Source: Allomuricauda sp. M10 (lineage in GTDB: Bacteria; Bacteroidota; Bacteroidia; Flavobacteriales; Flavobacteriaceae). From it: DNA of 64,000 nt. Positions 36,873 through 44,576 of the stretch are shown piece after piece (within the stretch, counting starts at the first letter, position 1; each line of letters starts with the position of its first letter). The position numbers and the translations under genes are program-made. Below the pieces are notes generated by a model that searched no databases, had not been told where the DNA came from, and worked only from the letters and a program-made list of their open reading frames with translations. The stretch spans positions 124,001 through 188,000 of the forward strand of contig NZ_JAJGBN010000001.1 of assembly GCF_020782875.1 (NCBI RefSeq), written 5' to 3'.

Positions 36873-38431
36873 TGAGGTCGAAAAAACTTTCAGTACTGGT
36901 AATCGGGTTGTTCTTTGGGGTAAGTGCCATCTGCTCGGCACAATCCAAAATGGATTTTAAATTGAGTTTTACCCAACCCGAAGCACATTATGCCGAGGTG
37001 CAGTTTACTTGCTCCGAGCTTCTCACCCCGAATACAAGTTTTATGTTGCCAGTTTGGTCTCCCGGGTATTACAAGATTTTGGATTTTCCTCGTTATGTGG
37101 TTGACTTTCAGGTTAAAAATGACAAGGGGGAAATGTTGGACTGGCACAAGGAATCTAAGGATACGTGGGTGGTCAACAACGGAACAAACCAAAGCATTGT
37201 GGTCACATATCGGGTTTTTGCCAATAAAAAATCCGTTGCAGAATCCCTCGTGGATCAAAACAAGGCGTTCATCATGCCCAATTCCATGTTCATGTATCCA
37301 AAGGATAAAATTGATGTCCCGGTAACTTTGAAGATAGAACCTTATCAGGATTGGAATGCAATTTCAACAGGATTGGTCAAGAATGATGCAGGCCAGTACA
37401 ATGCCCCGGATTTTGATGTGCTATATGACAGCCCCATATATATTGGAAATCAAAAAATAATAGAGTTTGAACATGATGGAAGGCCCTATCATCTGGCGAT
37501 GGAAACACCTGAAGGATTGCAACAGGATACCTTTGTGGATGATCTTAAAAAAGTCATCTCGGCCACTACAGCATTGATGGGCCATGTTCCCTATCAAAAT
37601 TACTGTTTCATCATGATGGGAGCAGGTGGCGGTGGTTTGGAACATTGGAATTCTCAAGCCGTTTTTACCAGCGGATCGTTCGAATTCAAGTCCAAGGAGC
37701 ACTACACAGATTTTCTGAATTTCATCACCCATGAATATTTTCACCTCTACAATGTAAAGGCCATACGTCCCATAGCATTAGGTCCATTTGATTATGGCAA
37801 GGAAAACTATACCGATATGCTTTGGGTTTCCGAAGGGATTACGGTGTATTACGAATACTTGATCATGCTCCGTGCTGGTTTGTTGCAGCCTAAGGAAGCT
37901 TTGGATTATTTGAGCGGTTCCATTAGAAGGTATGAGAACATTGAGGGGAAAAATCATATGTCGCTTTCCCGTTCAAGTTTTGATATTTGGTTGAATTTCC
38001 TCAATAGGGATGAAAATACCGATCAGACCACTATATCCTACTATAACAAAGGCCCAATAATTGGATTGCTGTTAGATCTGGAGATCCGTAAAAGTTCTAA
38101 AAATCAGAAATCCTTGGATGATGTCATGCAGTTTTTGTACAACAAATATTTCCTAAAGCAGAAAAGAGGGTTCACAAAAGAGGAATTTTGGGCCATTTGT
38201 GAGCAATTTGCAGGAAAATCTTTGTTGGAGCTACAAAATTATGTAGATACGGTGAACGAAATCGATTATCAGAAATACTTGGATCATGCCGGACTACAGA
38301 TAGATTTGAGCCCGTTGGAGGAAGGGACGAGTTTCATCAAAAGATCATACCAACTGTCCGAAAAAGAAAAGGCCACGAAGGAACAACTGATGATCAAGAA
38401 ATCCCTTTTATACCCAATATCAAAAAGATAG
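36869..38431 (+). CDS. M61-family aminopeptidase-like protein
   Basis: A 520-residue exported M61 (glycyl-aminopeptidase type) metalloprotease. Signal peptide to about residue 25 (VLVIGLFFGVSAICSAQ), N-terminal beta domain (FMLPVWSPGYYKILDFPRYV), catalytic thermolysin-like domain with HEYFHLYNVKAIRP (zinc site near 287) and WVSEGITVYYEY (Glu ligand). The PDZ domain common in the family is missing; the protein ends soon after the helical domain. Start overlaps the GH97 stop (ATGA), so coupled translation. Its TAG stop is the last three bases of the IS target duplication, but comparison with the second copy shows the insertion left the reading frame end unchanged. Confidence 0.92.
   Translation: MMRSKKLSVLVIGLFFGVSAICSAQSKMDFKLSFTQPEAHYAEVQFTCSELLTPNTSFMLPVWSPGYYKILDFPRYVVDFQVKNDKGEMLDWHKESKDTWVVNNGTNQSIVVTYRVFANKKSVAESLVDQNKAFIMPNSMFMYPKDKIDVPVTLKIEPYQDWNAISTGLVKNDAGQYNAPDFDVLYDSPIYIGNQKIIEFEHDGRPYHLAMETPEGLQQDTFVDDLKKVISATTALMGHVPYQNYCFIMMGAGGGGLEHWNSQAVFTSGSFEFKSKEHYTDFLNFITHEYFHLYNVKAIRPIALGPFDYGKENYTDMLWVSEGITVYYEYLIMLRAGLLQPKEALDYLSGSIRRYENIEGKNHMSLSRSSFDIWLNFLNRDENTDQTTISYYNKGPIIGLLLDLEIRKSSKNQKSLDDVMQFLYNKYFLKQKRGFTKEEFWAICEQFAGKSLLELQNYVDTVNEIDYQKYLDHAGLQIDLSPLEEGTSFIKRSYQLSEKEKATKEQLMIKKSLLYPISKR
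38424..38431. repeat. Left target-site duplication of the IS1595-family element
   Basis: AAAGATAG, immediately before the left inverted repeat; identical to 41090-41097. It includes the M61 stop codon. Eight bases is the usual duplication of the IS1595 family. Confidence 0.93.
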
Positions 38432-38458
38432 GGTAACTATATACTACTTTTACCCAAA
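38432..38458. repeat. Left terminal inverted repeat
   Basis: Starts GGTAACTATATACT and ends TTTTACCCAAA. It matches the right repeat (41063-41089, read on the minus strand) at 24 of 27 positions. Confidence 0.92.
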
Positions 38459-38475
38459 AGATATAATTGATTCAC

Positions 38476-38499
38476 GCCAACGGACGTTGGCTTTTCTTT
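38476..38499 (+). terminator. Possible terminator inside the left end of the element
   Basis: GCCAAC-GGAC-GTTGGC (38476-38491) followed by TTTTCTTT. On the plus strand this could end the GH97-M61 transcript entering the element, insulating the minus-strand cargo. The rest of 38459-38649 shows no gene that I can support. Confidence 0.5.
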
Positions 38500-38649
38500 G
38501 AATTATGTAAGTTGTCCAATCCATCTACCAACCGCCACTGATTCAGCGATTTCGAGAGTGGGCGTCCTGCCGATCAAATCAAATTGGTTTCTTACCTATC
38601 AATGAACTTGGTCGGTATGCACGGATTCAAAGCTAACATCCGTACAATC

Positions 38650-38793
38650 CTATTCGTTGTTCTTTTTATTCTTGTTGTGCCTTTTTATATTGGCTTCTAC
38701 CTGTGACTTCGGAACGTTGGATAGCCGTTGCATGGCTTCTTCAAATCCCATGTTGATGTTTACTGGCTTATCGTTTTTATTCTTCTTCTCCAT
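38650..38793 (-). CDS. 47-residue passenger protein of the IS element
   Basis: A small ORF, ATG at 38793, TAG at 38650. The product begins MEKKNKNDKPVNINMGFEEA, continues MQRLSNVPKSQVEANIKRH and ends NKNKKNNE. It is very basic, with a central amphipathic helix (GFEEAMQRLSNVP). It overlaps the 3' end of the membrane-protein gene by 17 bp, continuing the chain of overlaps, which argues for a real, translationally coupled gene. Function unknown; a small basic partner or antitoxin-like protein is one possibility, without direct evidence. Confidence 0.6.
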   Translation of the reverse strand: MEKKNKNDKPVNINMGFEEAMQRLSNVPKSQVEANIKRHNKNKKNNE

Positions 38794-39250
38794 CGTCTTT
38801 TTTGTTCAATTCTATTATTATGTCGAAAATTGTAACCCCTGTATCTCTAAGTATTTCAATTGAATATATCAAAATAGTTGATAATGCAAGATTAATCACA
38901 AATCCAATATGATCTATCGATTGTAAAAGAAAGCTACTTTTTAAAGAAATCAACAAGATAATAGAGAGAATAATCATTACTATCTGTTCAATCAATGAAA
39001 ATTTGATTTCCTTAACAACATCACTAAAATCTGCACCTGTTCTTTGGGCTATGTCCTCTAACTTAGAGGAAATAACAGTACTGGTTGCTGTATTGATCGC
39101 AAGAAGTGTTAATAATAGACCGACTAAATCCTCTTCAATAAAAGTAGACAGAAAGTCACTTTTAAGGAAATATTCTAAGCCGTTCAGGATAACGGCCAGC
39201 CCCAGGCTCGCTAATATTTTTAAGATTGTATTACTCAATTTGAGTGTCAA
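38777..39250 (-). CDS. 157-residue membrane protein, IS passenger
   Basis: Not recognised. Four hydrophobic segments: about 8-27 (TILKILASLGLAVILNGLEY), 40-60 (LVGLLLTLLAINTATSTVI), 88-106 (IEQIVMIILSIILLISL) and 113-135 (IDHIGFVINLALSTILIYSI). Between pairs 2 and 3 is a soluble loop SSKLEDIAQRTGADFSDVVKEIK. The C-terminal tail is acidic (NKKDDGEEE). Its start overlaps the end of the 289-residue gene by 20 bp and its end overlaps the 47-codon gene by 17 bp. A membrane effector of a defence or toxin-like module is conceivable; nothing proves it. Confidence 0.8.
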   Translation of the reverse strand: MTLKLSNTILKILASLGLAVILNGLEYFLKSDFLSTFIEEDLVGLLLTLLAINTATSTVISSKLEDIAQRTGADFSDVVKEIKFSLIEQIVMIILSIILLISLKSSFLLQSIDHIGFVINLALSTILIYSIEILRDTGVTIFDIIIELNKKDDGEEE

Positions 39251-40100
39251 ATAAGGTGTTCAATAATTCAGCTATTTTTTCGTATGGTTTTCCTTCAATG
39301 TTTATCTCTTCGACTTCAATAGTTTCCTCCCTATCGCTTGTTTTTATAAGCTTTCTATATTTCTTTACTTTAATCTTTGGGACTCCACCACCATCAGCAC
39401 TATATTGTGCTAAACTTGATATTTCCTTGTTTTCTGGGTTTATGTTTTCCAGAACACCATTCTTAGGGGCATTCAACTCTAAGTTAGTTTTGTGGCTGTT
39501 AGCTTTGTTCCTGAGCAATCTTATCGCATCAACAGCCTTGCCCGAAATATTGCTCATATTTGGTTTGATAAACTCAAACCTCAATGTTTTTATTCTGCCT
39601 TCATATTCTTGAATGGTGTCCCAAAACTGGGAAACATCCGTTATTTTTTCAATATATACGTTCAAATCGAAGTGTTTTAGCGCATTGTTTACGGATTTTT
39701 CTATAATATTCTTTAGAGCTTCTGTTTTGGAGAACGCTTCCGTATCATGTTCTATCAACATAAACTGTTTATCCTTTAGATTGTTTATATAGACCAAGGA
39801 ATTAGGATAATTATACTCTACTTTGCTCTTGAAGTCCTTATCATGTAGGCTTACTACTTTTTGAACTCCCATTTTTAAAAAAATGTATTCCCCAATCACA
39901 TTTTCCACTCTACTAATTACATCATATCCCTTTCCCCTAAATTTCAATTTATTGTTCGTTATAACTTCCTTGAAGAAGGCATTTTTCTTTTCAACCAATT
40001 CTTCATAGGTGTTATATTTTTCGTCTATGCGAGTTTGAATTTTAGTTGTTGTTGGTAATAATTGATAACGGAAAACTGAGAAAACTTTACGTTCTTGCAT
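39231..40100 (-). CDS. 289-residue passenger protein of unknown function
   Basis: Not recognised. A soluble, Lys/Asn/Glu-rich protein with no signal peptide. The N-terminal half (VFSVFRYQLLPTTTKIQ, then VIGEYIFLKMGVQKVVSLHDKDF, VYINNLKDKQFMLIEHD) looks alpha/beta. The middle holds a helical region ending RIKTLRFEFIKPNMSNISGKAVDA (from about 170). The C-terminal third has DGGGVPKIKVKKYRKL. The ATG at 40100 overlaps the transposase stop by 14 bp, so its translation is tied to that of the transposase. Cargo of the IS1595-family element; whether it helps transposition or the host is open. Confidence 0.8.
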   Translation of the reverse strand: MQERKVFSVFRYQLLPTTTKIQTRIDEKYNTYEELVEKKNAFFKEVITNNKLKFRGKGYDVISRVENVIGEYIFLKMGVQKVVSLHDKDFKSKVEYNYPNSLVYINNLKDKQFMLIEHDTEAFSKTEALKNIIEKSVNNALKHFDLNVYIEKITDVSQFWDTIQEYEGRIKTLRFEFIKPNMSNISGKAVDAIRLLRNKANSHKTNLELNAPKNGVLENINPENKEISSLAQYSADGGGVPKIKVKKYRKLIKTSDREETIEVEEINIEGKPYEKIAELLNTLFDTQIE

Positions 40101-41022
40101 TGATTAGTTGGTTATATGTTATACGGGGGGAGTTACCCAAATATAACATATTTTCAAACCTCTCAACATCTGTAATGTTTTTCGTATTGTACCTAAACTC
40201 AAATTCATCAACGTAGGCGTCCAAATGCTTTTCGCTAACGTTGTGGTATATCCCTATAATGCCACGTTTCAGCAAAGACCAAAAGCCCTCTATCGTATTC
40301 GTGTGGCATTCTCCAATAACATATTCTCCCGTAGAATGGTTGACCATTTCATGGTCGTACAAACTGGATAACATTCTATAGGCCGTATGTTCATCCGTCA
40401 TAAGTTTGGCGTTCTTTGTAACGCTCTTATGGATTATGGGCATCAACGTGGCCCTTTTGGTATCTCGTACCCTCATTGCCACTATTCGCCCGTTCCTTTC
40501 GACCAATCCGAATACAGGGGTCTTGTCGCTTGCGCTTCTTCCTTGTGATTTCTCGACCTTTTTATCAGCATGACGGTTTTTGTTCTTGCCCCCTATGTAC
40601 GTCTCGTCAATCTCAACGGTGTTTGTAAGGGGCATATTAAAAGAGCGTGTACGGACTGCATAACGGATTCTTTGCAATAAGAACCATGCACTTTTTTGGG
40701 TTATGCCCAAATCTCTGTGCAACTGTAAAGAAGAAATCCCCTTTTTATGGGAAGTAATAAGCCAAATTGCAGCGAACCACTTTTGCAATGGGATTGCACT
40801 GTTCTCGAATATCGTACCCTTGGTAACGGAAAAAGGTTTACGGCATTCCGCACATTTATAGCAACTCTTCATGGTGTAAATCTTTTCAGTGTTACCACAA
40901 TGTGGACAAACAACTCCATCTTTCCACCTTAATTGAGCTAAATACTCCTTGCAGGTTTCATTATCGGAAAAGTGCATCATCACTTCAACTAGGTTTGTAA
41001 ATTTTTTATTGGTCGTACACAT
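40087..41022 (-). CDS. IS1595-family (ISXO2-like) transposase
   Basis: A 311-residue transposase. An N-terminal zinc ribbon (CPHCGNTEKIYTMKSCYKCAEC, cysteines 39, 42, 54, 57 and 60; given here to identify the finger) is followed by a helix-turn-helix (SSLQLHRDLGITQKSAWFLL, about 98-117). The ISXO2-like catalytic domain has D139 (EIDETYIGG), D210 (LMTDEHTAY) and N242 (HTNTIEGFWSLLKRG), with the following Lys, fitting the DDNK pattern of the family. Complete and apparently functional. First gene of the element's four-gene unit. Confidence 0.96.
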   Translation of the reverse strand: MCTTNKKFTNLVEVMMHFSDNETCKEYLAQLRWKDGVVCPHCGNTEKIYTMKSCYKCAECRKPFSVTKGTIFENSAIPLQKWFAAIWLITSHKKGISSLQLHRDLGITQKSAWFLLQRIRYAVRTRSFNMPLTNTVEIDETYIGGKNKNRHADKKVEKSQGRSASDKTPVFGLVERNGRIVAMRVRDTKRATLMPIIHKSVTKNAKLMTDEHTAYRMLSSLYDHEMVNHSTGEYVIGECHTNTIEGFWSLLKRGIIGIYHNVSEKHLDAYVDEFEFRYNTKNITDVERFENMLYLGNSPRITYNQLINART

Positions 41023-41062
41023 GGCTATTTATTTGATTTACATTGTAAATATACAACTTTTA

Positions 41063-41089
41063 TTTGGGTAAAACAAGTATATAATTACC
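41063..41089. repeat. Right terminal inverted repeat
   Basis: Reads TTTGGGTAAAA...AGTATATAATTACC on the plus strand; the complement matches the left end at 24 of 27 positions. Confidence 0.92.
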
Positions 41090-41097
41090 AAAGATAG
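41090..41097. repeat. Right target-site duplication
   Basis: AAAGATAG, identical to 38424-38431. One base separates it from the stop codon of the AraC-family gene (41099-41101), so before insertion the M61 and AraC genes ended one base apart. Confidence 0.93.
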
Positions 41098-41098
41098 T

Positions 41099-41941
41099 TT
41101 AGAACTGGGTTCTGTATTGGGTAGGGGTACAGCCTTTTAGTTCCTTGAACTTTCGGTTAAAATTGGCAATGTTGCTAAAGCCACATTGTTCCGATATCAA
41201 GGAAATGGGCAGTTCAGGTTTGTTGATGATCATTTTGCAGGCACTTTCAATGCGGATCTCGATCAAAAATTGAAAGAAAGTTTTGTTAGTCCTTTTTTTA
41301 AAGTATCTGCAAAAGGCATTCTTGCTCATATTGGCCCGTTCCGAGATTTCCTCCAGGGAAATTTGTTCATGGTATCGTTCCATGGCATATTCATAAACAT
41401 TGCTCATACGTTTTCCTTCATCATCCGAATAACTTTTTCGGTACACGAAAGAGGAAAGAGGTTCTGTTTTCGATTTAGTGATTTGGCTGATGATCAGCAA
41501 TAATGTGGCTATTTGTTCCACCTTGTTCTGATGGCCCAATAGATTGAAGAGTGCGATGATCTCCTCTTGGTTGGAAAGTACTTTCATGCCAAACTCAGAC
41601 TGTTTGAAGAATTCATTGGCAAGGGAAAGATCGGAAAGTTTGAAAAAATCCTTTCCAAAGGAATTGTAGTCAAAAAAAAGGGTGTGCATGACCGATTCCT
41701 CGGTGGCATTGATATCGCTCCTAAAAACATGGGGAATGAATCCACCAATAATCAAAATGTCACCTTCCTTATATTCGTTGATGGTGTCACCGACGATCAA
41801 CGATCCCGAACCCACTTCCACGTAGCTGATTTGGATTTCACCATGTTGGTGGAGCTGGTCATAAAGCACCTTCTCCCGATCTACTTGGTAGACCAGGGCC
41901 TCGTCCTTGGGTTTTGGTATTTTAAAAGGTAGAACTTTCAA
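41099..41941 (-). CDS. AraC-family transcriptional regulator (hydroxyproline regulon candidate)
   Basis: A 280-residue regulator. The N-terminal cupin ligand domain (about 25-110: HQHGEIQISYVEVGSGSLIVGD, EYKEGDILIIGGFIPHVF; shown in parts) is followed by a linker and a C-terminal pair of helix-turn-helix motifs (about 180-280: ISLEEISERANMSKNAFCRYF, LPISLISEQCGFSNIANFNR). It is divergent from the four-gene hydroxyproline operon. A 15-bp motif in the shared region recurs at two other promoters in the window. It probably activates these genes in response to hydroxyproline or an intermediate. The IS element lies just downstream of its stop but does not disrupt it. Confidence 0.93.
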   Translation of the reverse strand: MKVLPFKIPKPKDEALVYQVDREKVLYDQLHQHGEIQISYVEVGSGSLIVGDTINEYKEGDILIIGGFIPHVFRSDINATEESVMHTLFFDYNSFGKDFFKLSDLSLANEFFKQSEFGMKVLSNQEEIIALFNLLGHQNKVEQIATLLLIISQITKSKTEPLSSFVYRKSYSDDEGKRMSNVYEYAMERYHEQISLEEISERANMSKNAFCRYFKKRTNKTFFQFLIEIRIESACKMIINKPELPISLISEQCGFSNIANFNRKFKELKGCTPTQYRTQF

Positions 41942-41991
41942 AGCATCTTTTTACAAATATTATTAAAAAAAAAGGTGTAAGGCAATATACG

Positions 41992-42006
41992 GGTTAATAT
42001 AGTATT
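41992..42006 (+). promoter_or_regulatory. Shared 15-bp motif upstream of the hydroxyproline operon
   Basis: GGTTAATATAGTATT, between the AraC gene and the operon. It ends 45 bp before the -7 box TATTTTTG, matching the spacing at susC (43) and the S9 gene (44). Confidence 0.6.
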
Positions 42007-42029
42007 ATAATAAGCTAATAACTTGAACA

Positions 42030-42058
42030 TTTGTTGCGGACAACTCTTTTTATTTTTG
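42030..42058 (+). promoter_or_regulatory. Promoter of the hydroxyproline operon
   Basis: TTTG at 42030-42033, 17-bp spacer, TATTTTTG at 42051-42058 (TAnnTTTG). Start codon at 42080, leader about 15 nt. The spacer is slightly shorter than the usual 19-21 bp, consistent with activator dependence. Confidence 0.5.
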
Positions 42059-42079
42059 TAGTCTAAACAATTGACTATT

Positions 42080-43003
42080 ATGATTAAATGGGAAGGCGTA
42101 ATGCCTGCTTTAACCACGAAGTTTACTAGCGATGACCAATTGGATCTTGCTATGTTCGAAAAAAATGTGAAGGCTCAAATGGAGGCTGGTGTTCATGGTA
42201 TCATTTTGGGTGGAACCCTTGGGGAAGCCAGTACCTTGGAACCTCATGAAAAAGAGACTTTGATCAAAACCGCCTTATCCATCGTGGAAGGCAAGATTCC
42301 TGTGATCATCAACATCGCGGAGCAAAGTACAAAAGGAGCCATTGCTGTTGCTCAACATGCAGAAAAAGTGGGTGCGCAAGGACTTATGCTATTACCTCCA
42401 ATGCGTTACAAGGCCACCGATTATGAAACCGTTGCCTATTTTAAGGCTATTGCGAACAGTACATCACTGCCCATTATGATCTACAACAACCCTGTGGATT
42501 ATAAAATAGAAGTAACTTTGGATATGATGGAAGAATTGTTGGAATGTGAGAATATCCAGGCCATCAAGGAATCTACCAGGGACATTACCAATGTAATCCG
42601 TTTGCAGAATAGGTTTGGCGACCGTTTAAAGGTATTTACAGGTGTGGATACCCTCGGGCTTGAAAGTTTGGTCATCGGTGCCGATGGTTGGGTAGCTGGA
42701 TTGGTTTGTGCTTATCCTGCAGAGACCGTTGCCATCTACGAATTGGTAAAAGCGGGTAAGATAGAAGAAGCATTGCAAATTTATAGGTGGTTTATGCCTT
42801 TGTTGGAATTGGATATCAGCCCACAATTGGTGCAGAACATTAAATTGGCAGAAGTGGCCACAGGTATCGGTACCGAGAATGTAAGGGCGCCAAGATTGCC
42901 GCTTCAAGGTGAGGAACGCAAACGCGTGTTGAACGTCATCGAAACGGCCATGGCAACCAGACCGGAACTGCCCGAATATAAGAATCTTAAAAGTGTAGTA
43001 TGA
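42080..43003 (+). CDS. DapA-family Delta1-pyrroline-4-hydroxy-2-carboxylate deaminase
   Basis: A 307-residue class I lyase of the dihydrodipicolinate synthase family. Motifs are GVMPALTTKF, GGTLGEASTL, LMLLPPMRYKATDYET, the Tyr/Asn region PIMIYNNPVDYK and the Schiff-base Lys in IQAIKESTRDI. In a hydroxyproline operon the fitting role is deamination of pyrroline-4-hydroxy-2-carboxylate to 2-oxoglutarate semialdehyde. The ATG at 42080 is preferred to the TTG at 42071. It overlaps the next gene by ATGA. DapA proper is unlikely given the neighbours. Confidence 0.9.
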   Translation: MIKWEGVMPALTTKFTSDDQLDLAMFEKNVKAQMEAGVHGIILGGTLGEASTLEPHEKETLIKTALSIVEGKIPVIINIAEQSTKGAIAVAQHAEKVGAQGLMLLPPMRYKATDYETVAYFKAIANSTSLPIMIYNNPVDYKIEVTLDMMEELLECENIQAIKESTRDITNVIRLQNRFGDRLKVFTGVDTLGLESLVIGADGWVAGLVCAYPAETVAIYELVKAGKIEEALQIYRWFMPLLELDISPQLVQNIKLAEVATGIGTENVRAPRLPLQGEERKRVLNVIETAMATRPELPEYKNLKSVV

Positions 43004-44523
43004 TTACAGGTAAAAACTGTATCGCAGGAGAATTTATAGCTAAAGGGAAGGTGGAGTTCAGGACCATCAACCCAAAATTGAATATGGAAAACCCCACCGT
43101 TTTTGTGGAAGCCACAAAAGAGGAGGTTGGGGAAGCCGTGACCAAAGCGTGGGAAGCTTTTAAGGTTTTCCGCAAAATGTCGGGCGCCAAAAGAGCCGAT
43201 TTTTTGAATGCCATTGCTGATGAAATATTGGCTTTGGATAAGGAGTTGGTGGAAATGTACATGCTGGAATCCGGGTTGCCCGAAGGTAGGGCCGTTGGAG
43301 AAAGGGGCCGTACTGTATTCCAATTAAGGTCGTTTGCCGAATTGGTAACTACTGAAGATTGGCGCGAGAACACATTCGATGCCGCCCAACCCGATCGTAA
43401 GCCACTTCCAAAGGACGATATAAGAAAAACGATGATCCCTTTGGGTCCCGTTGCCGTGTTTGGTGCCAGTAATTTTCCTTTGGCGTATTCTACGGCTGGT
43501 GGTGATACGGCAAGTGCCTTGGCCGCTGGATGCCCGGTCATCTTAAAATCGCACCCCATGCATGCCGGAACTTCGGAATTGGTCGCTTCGGCCATTGTGA
43601 AGGCCTCTAAAAAAACAGGAATGCCAAAAGGAGTGTTTTCCAGCATTAATGGCGGCATTCAAGCCGGTGTGGATTTGGTGAGCCATCCTAAAGTAAAAGC
43701 GGTTGGCTTTACCGGAAGCATTGCTGGTGGTAGGGCGTTGTTCGACTTGGCTTCCAAAAGGGAAGAACCCATTCCGGTATTTGCGGAAATGGGAAGTATC
43801 AACCCTGTGATCATTACACCAAATGCCCTGGCCAACAGAGCTTCTGAAATAGCTAAGACTTACGCAGGTTCCATCACCTTGGGAACAGGTCAGTTTTGTA
43901 CCAATCCTGGGTTGTTGTTGACCGTTAAAGGAGACCATACCCAGAATTTCATTGAAGAACTGGCCAAGGAAACCATTGCATTGGATCCCCAATGTATGTT
44001 GCACCCCAATATCAAAAGCGGGTATGAAAAGAAAGGTGAAAATGTAACTTCCCAAAGCGGGGTAACCGTGGTTGGAAAAGTTCAAGGAACCTTGGAACCC
44101 AATTATGCAGCATCAGTTGTGGCTACGGTTTCCGGGACTGATTTTTTGGCCAACCCAAAATTACACCAAGAGGTTTTCGGACCTTTTTCCATGGTGGTCC
44201 AATGTGAAAATGAGGCTGAACTTCTTCAGATCATAGAAGGTTTGGAAGGCCAGTTGACAGGTACTCTCATCGCGGAAAATGATGATGATATGGATTTACT
44301 TGAATTAGTGGAAGTCCTCCAAAATAGGGTAGGTAGAATCATCTACAATGGTGTTCCCACCGGAGTGGAGGTTTGCCCATCCATGCAGCATGGAGGTCCC
44401 TATCCCGCCTCAACCGATTCAAGGTTCACTGCGGTAGGTGTACATGCCATTAAAAGATGGGTGAGACCTGTAAGTTATCAGTCTTTTCCCCAAGAATTGC
44501 TGCCCGAACATTTAAAAGGGTAA
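43000..44523 (+). CDS. 2-oxoglutarate semialdehyde dehydrogenase
   Basis: A 507-residue NAD(P)-dependent aldehyde dehydrogenase. It shows PLGPVAVFGASNFPLAYSTAGGDTASALAAG (cofactor region, start only), Glu in PVFAEMGSINPV (near 262) and catalytic Cys in LGTGQFCTNPG (near 300). Length and sequence style match the hydroxyproline/glucarate-type KGSADH group that oxidises 2-oxoglutarate semialdehyde to 2-oxoglutarate. This last step feeds the TCA cycle. Starts within the stop of the DapA-family gene. Confidence 0.93.
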   Translation: MITGKNCIAGEFIAKGKVEFRTINPKLNMENPTVFVEATKEEVGEAVTKAWEAFKVFRKMSGAKRADFLNAIADEILALDKELVEMYMLESGLPEGRAVGERGRTVFQLRSFAELVTTEDWRENTFDAAQPDRKPLPKDDIRKTMIPLGPVAVFGASNFPLAYSTAGGDTASALAAGCPVILKSHPMHAGTSELVASAIVKASKKTGMPKGVFSSINGGIQAGVDLVSHPKVKAVGFTGSIAGGRALFDLASKREEPIPVFAEMGSINPVIITPNALANRASEIAKTYAGSITLGTGQFCTNPGLLLTVKGDHTQNFIEELAKETIALDPQCMLHPNIKSGYEKKGENVTSQSGVTVVGKVQGTLEPNYAASVVATVSGTDFLANPKLHQEVFGPFSMVVQCENEAELLQIIEGLEGQLTGTLIAENDDDMDLLELVEVLQNRVGRIIYNGVPTGVEVCPSMQHGGPYPASTDSRFTAVGVHAIKRWVRPVSYQSFPQELLPEHLKG

Positions 44524-44576
44524 GCGGTTCTATTTTAGAGTATTGCAAAAAATAGCATAGTTTTAAAGACCTTCAA

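Larger units (their letters stand above)
38432..41089 (-). mobile_element. IS1595-family element with three passenger genes (2658 bp)
   Basis: Ends are defined by 27-bp imperfect inverted repeats (24 of 27 identical: GGTAA, then TATATACT, then TTTTACCCAAA) and a perfect 8-bp target duplication AAAGATAG. All genes are on the minus strand: transposase (40087-41022), a 289-residue protein, a 157-residue membrane protein and a 47-residue protein, linked by overlaps of 14, 20 and 17 bp. The family is known to include transporter-type members with passenger genes. Intact repeats, intact duplication and an intact transposase suggest recent insertion. The cargo seems richer in A+T than the flanks by eye. 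Confidence 0.93.

Noticed and set aside
36869..38431. M61 gene truncated by the IS insertion
   Set aside because: The right copy of the target duplication shows that the pre-insertion sequence had the same TAG stop, so the missing PDZ domain is not due to the element.
38432..41089. Independent genomic defence island next to a plain IS
   Set aside because: The passenger genes lie inside one pair of inverted repeats and one target duplication, so they are cargo of the element.
42080..43003. Dihydrodipicolinate synthase for lysine synthesis
   Set aside because: Its position in an operon with hydroxyproline epimerase, D-amino acid dehydrogenase and KGSA dehydrogenase points to the catabolic paralogue.
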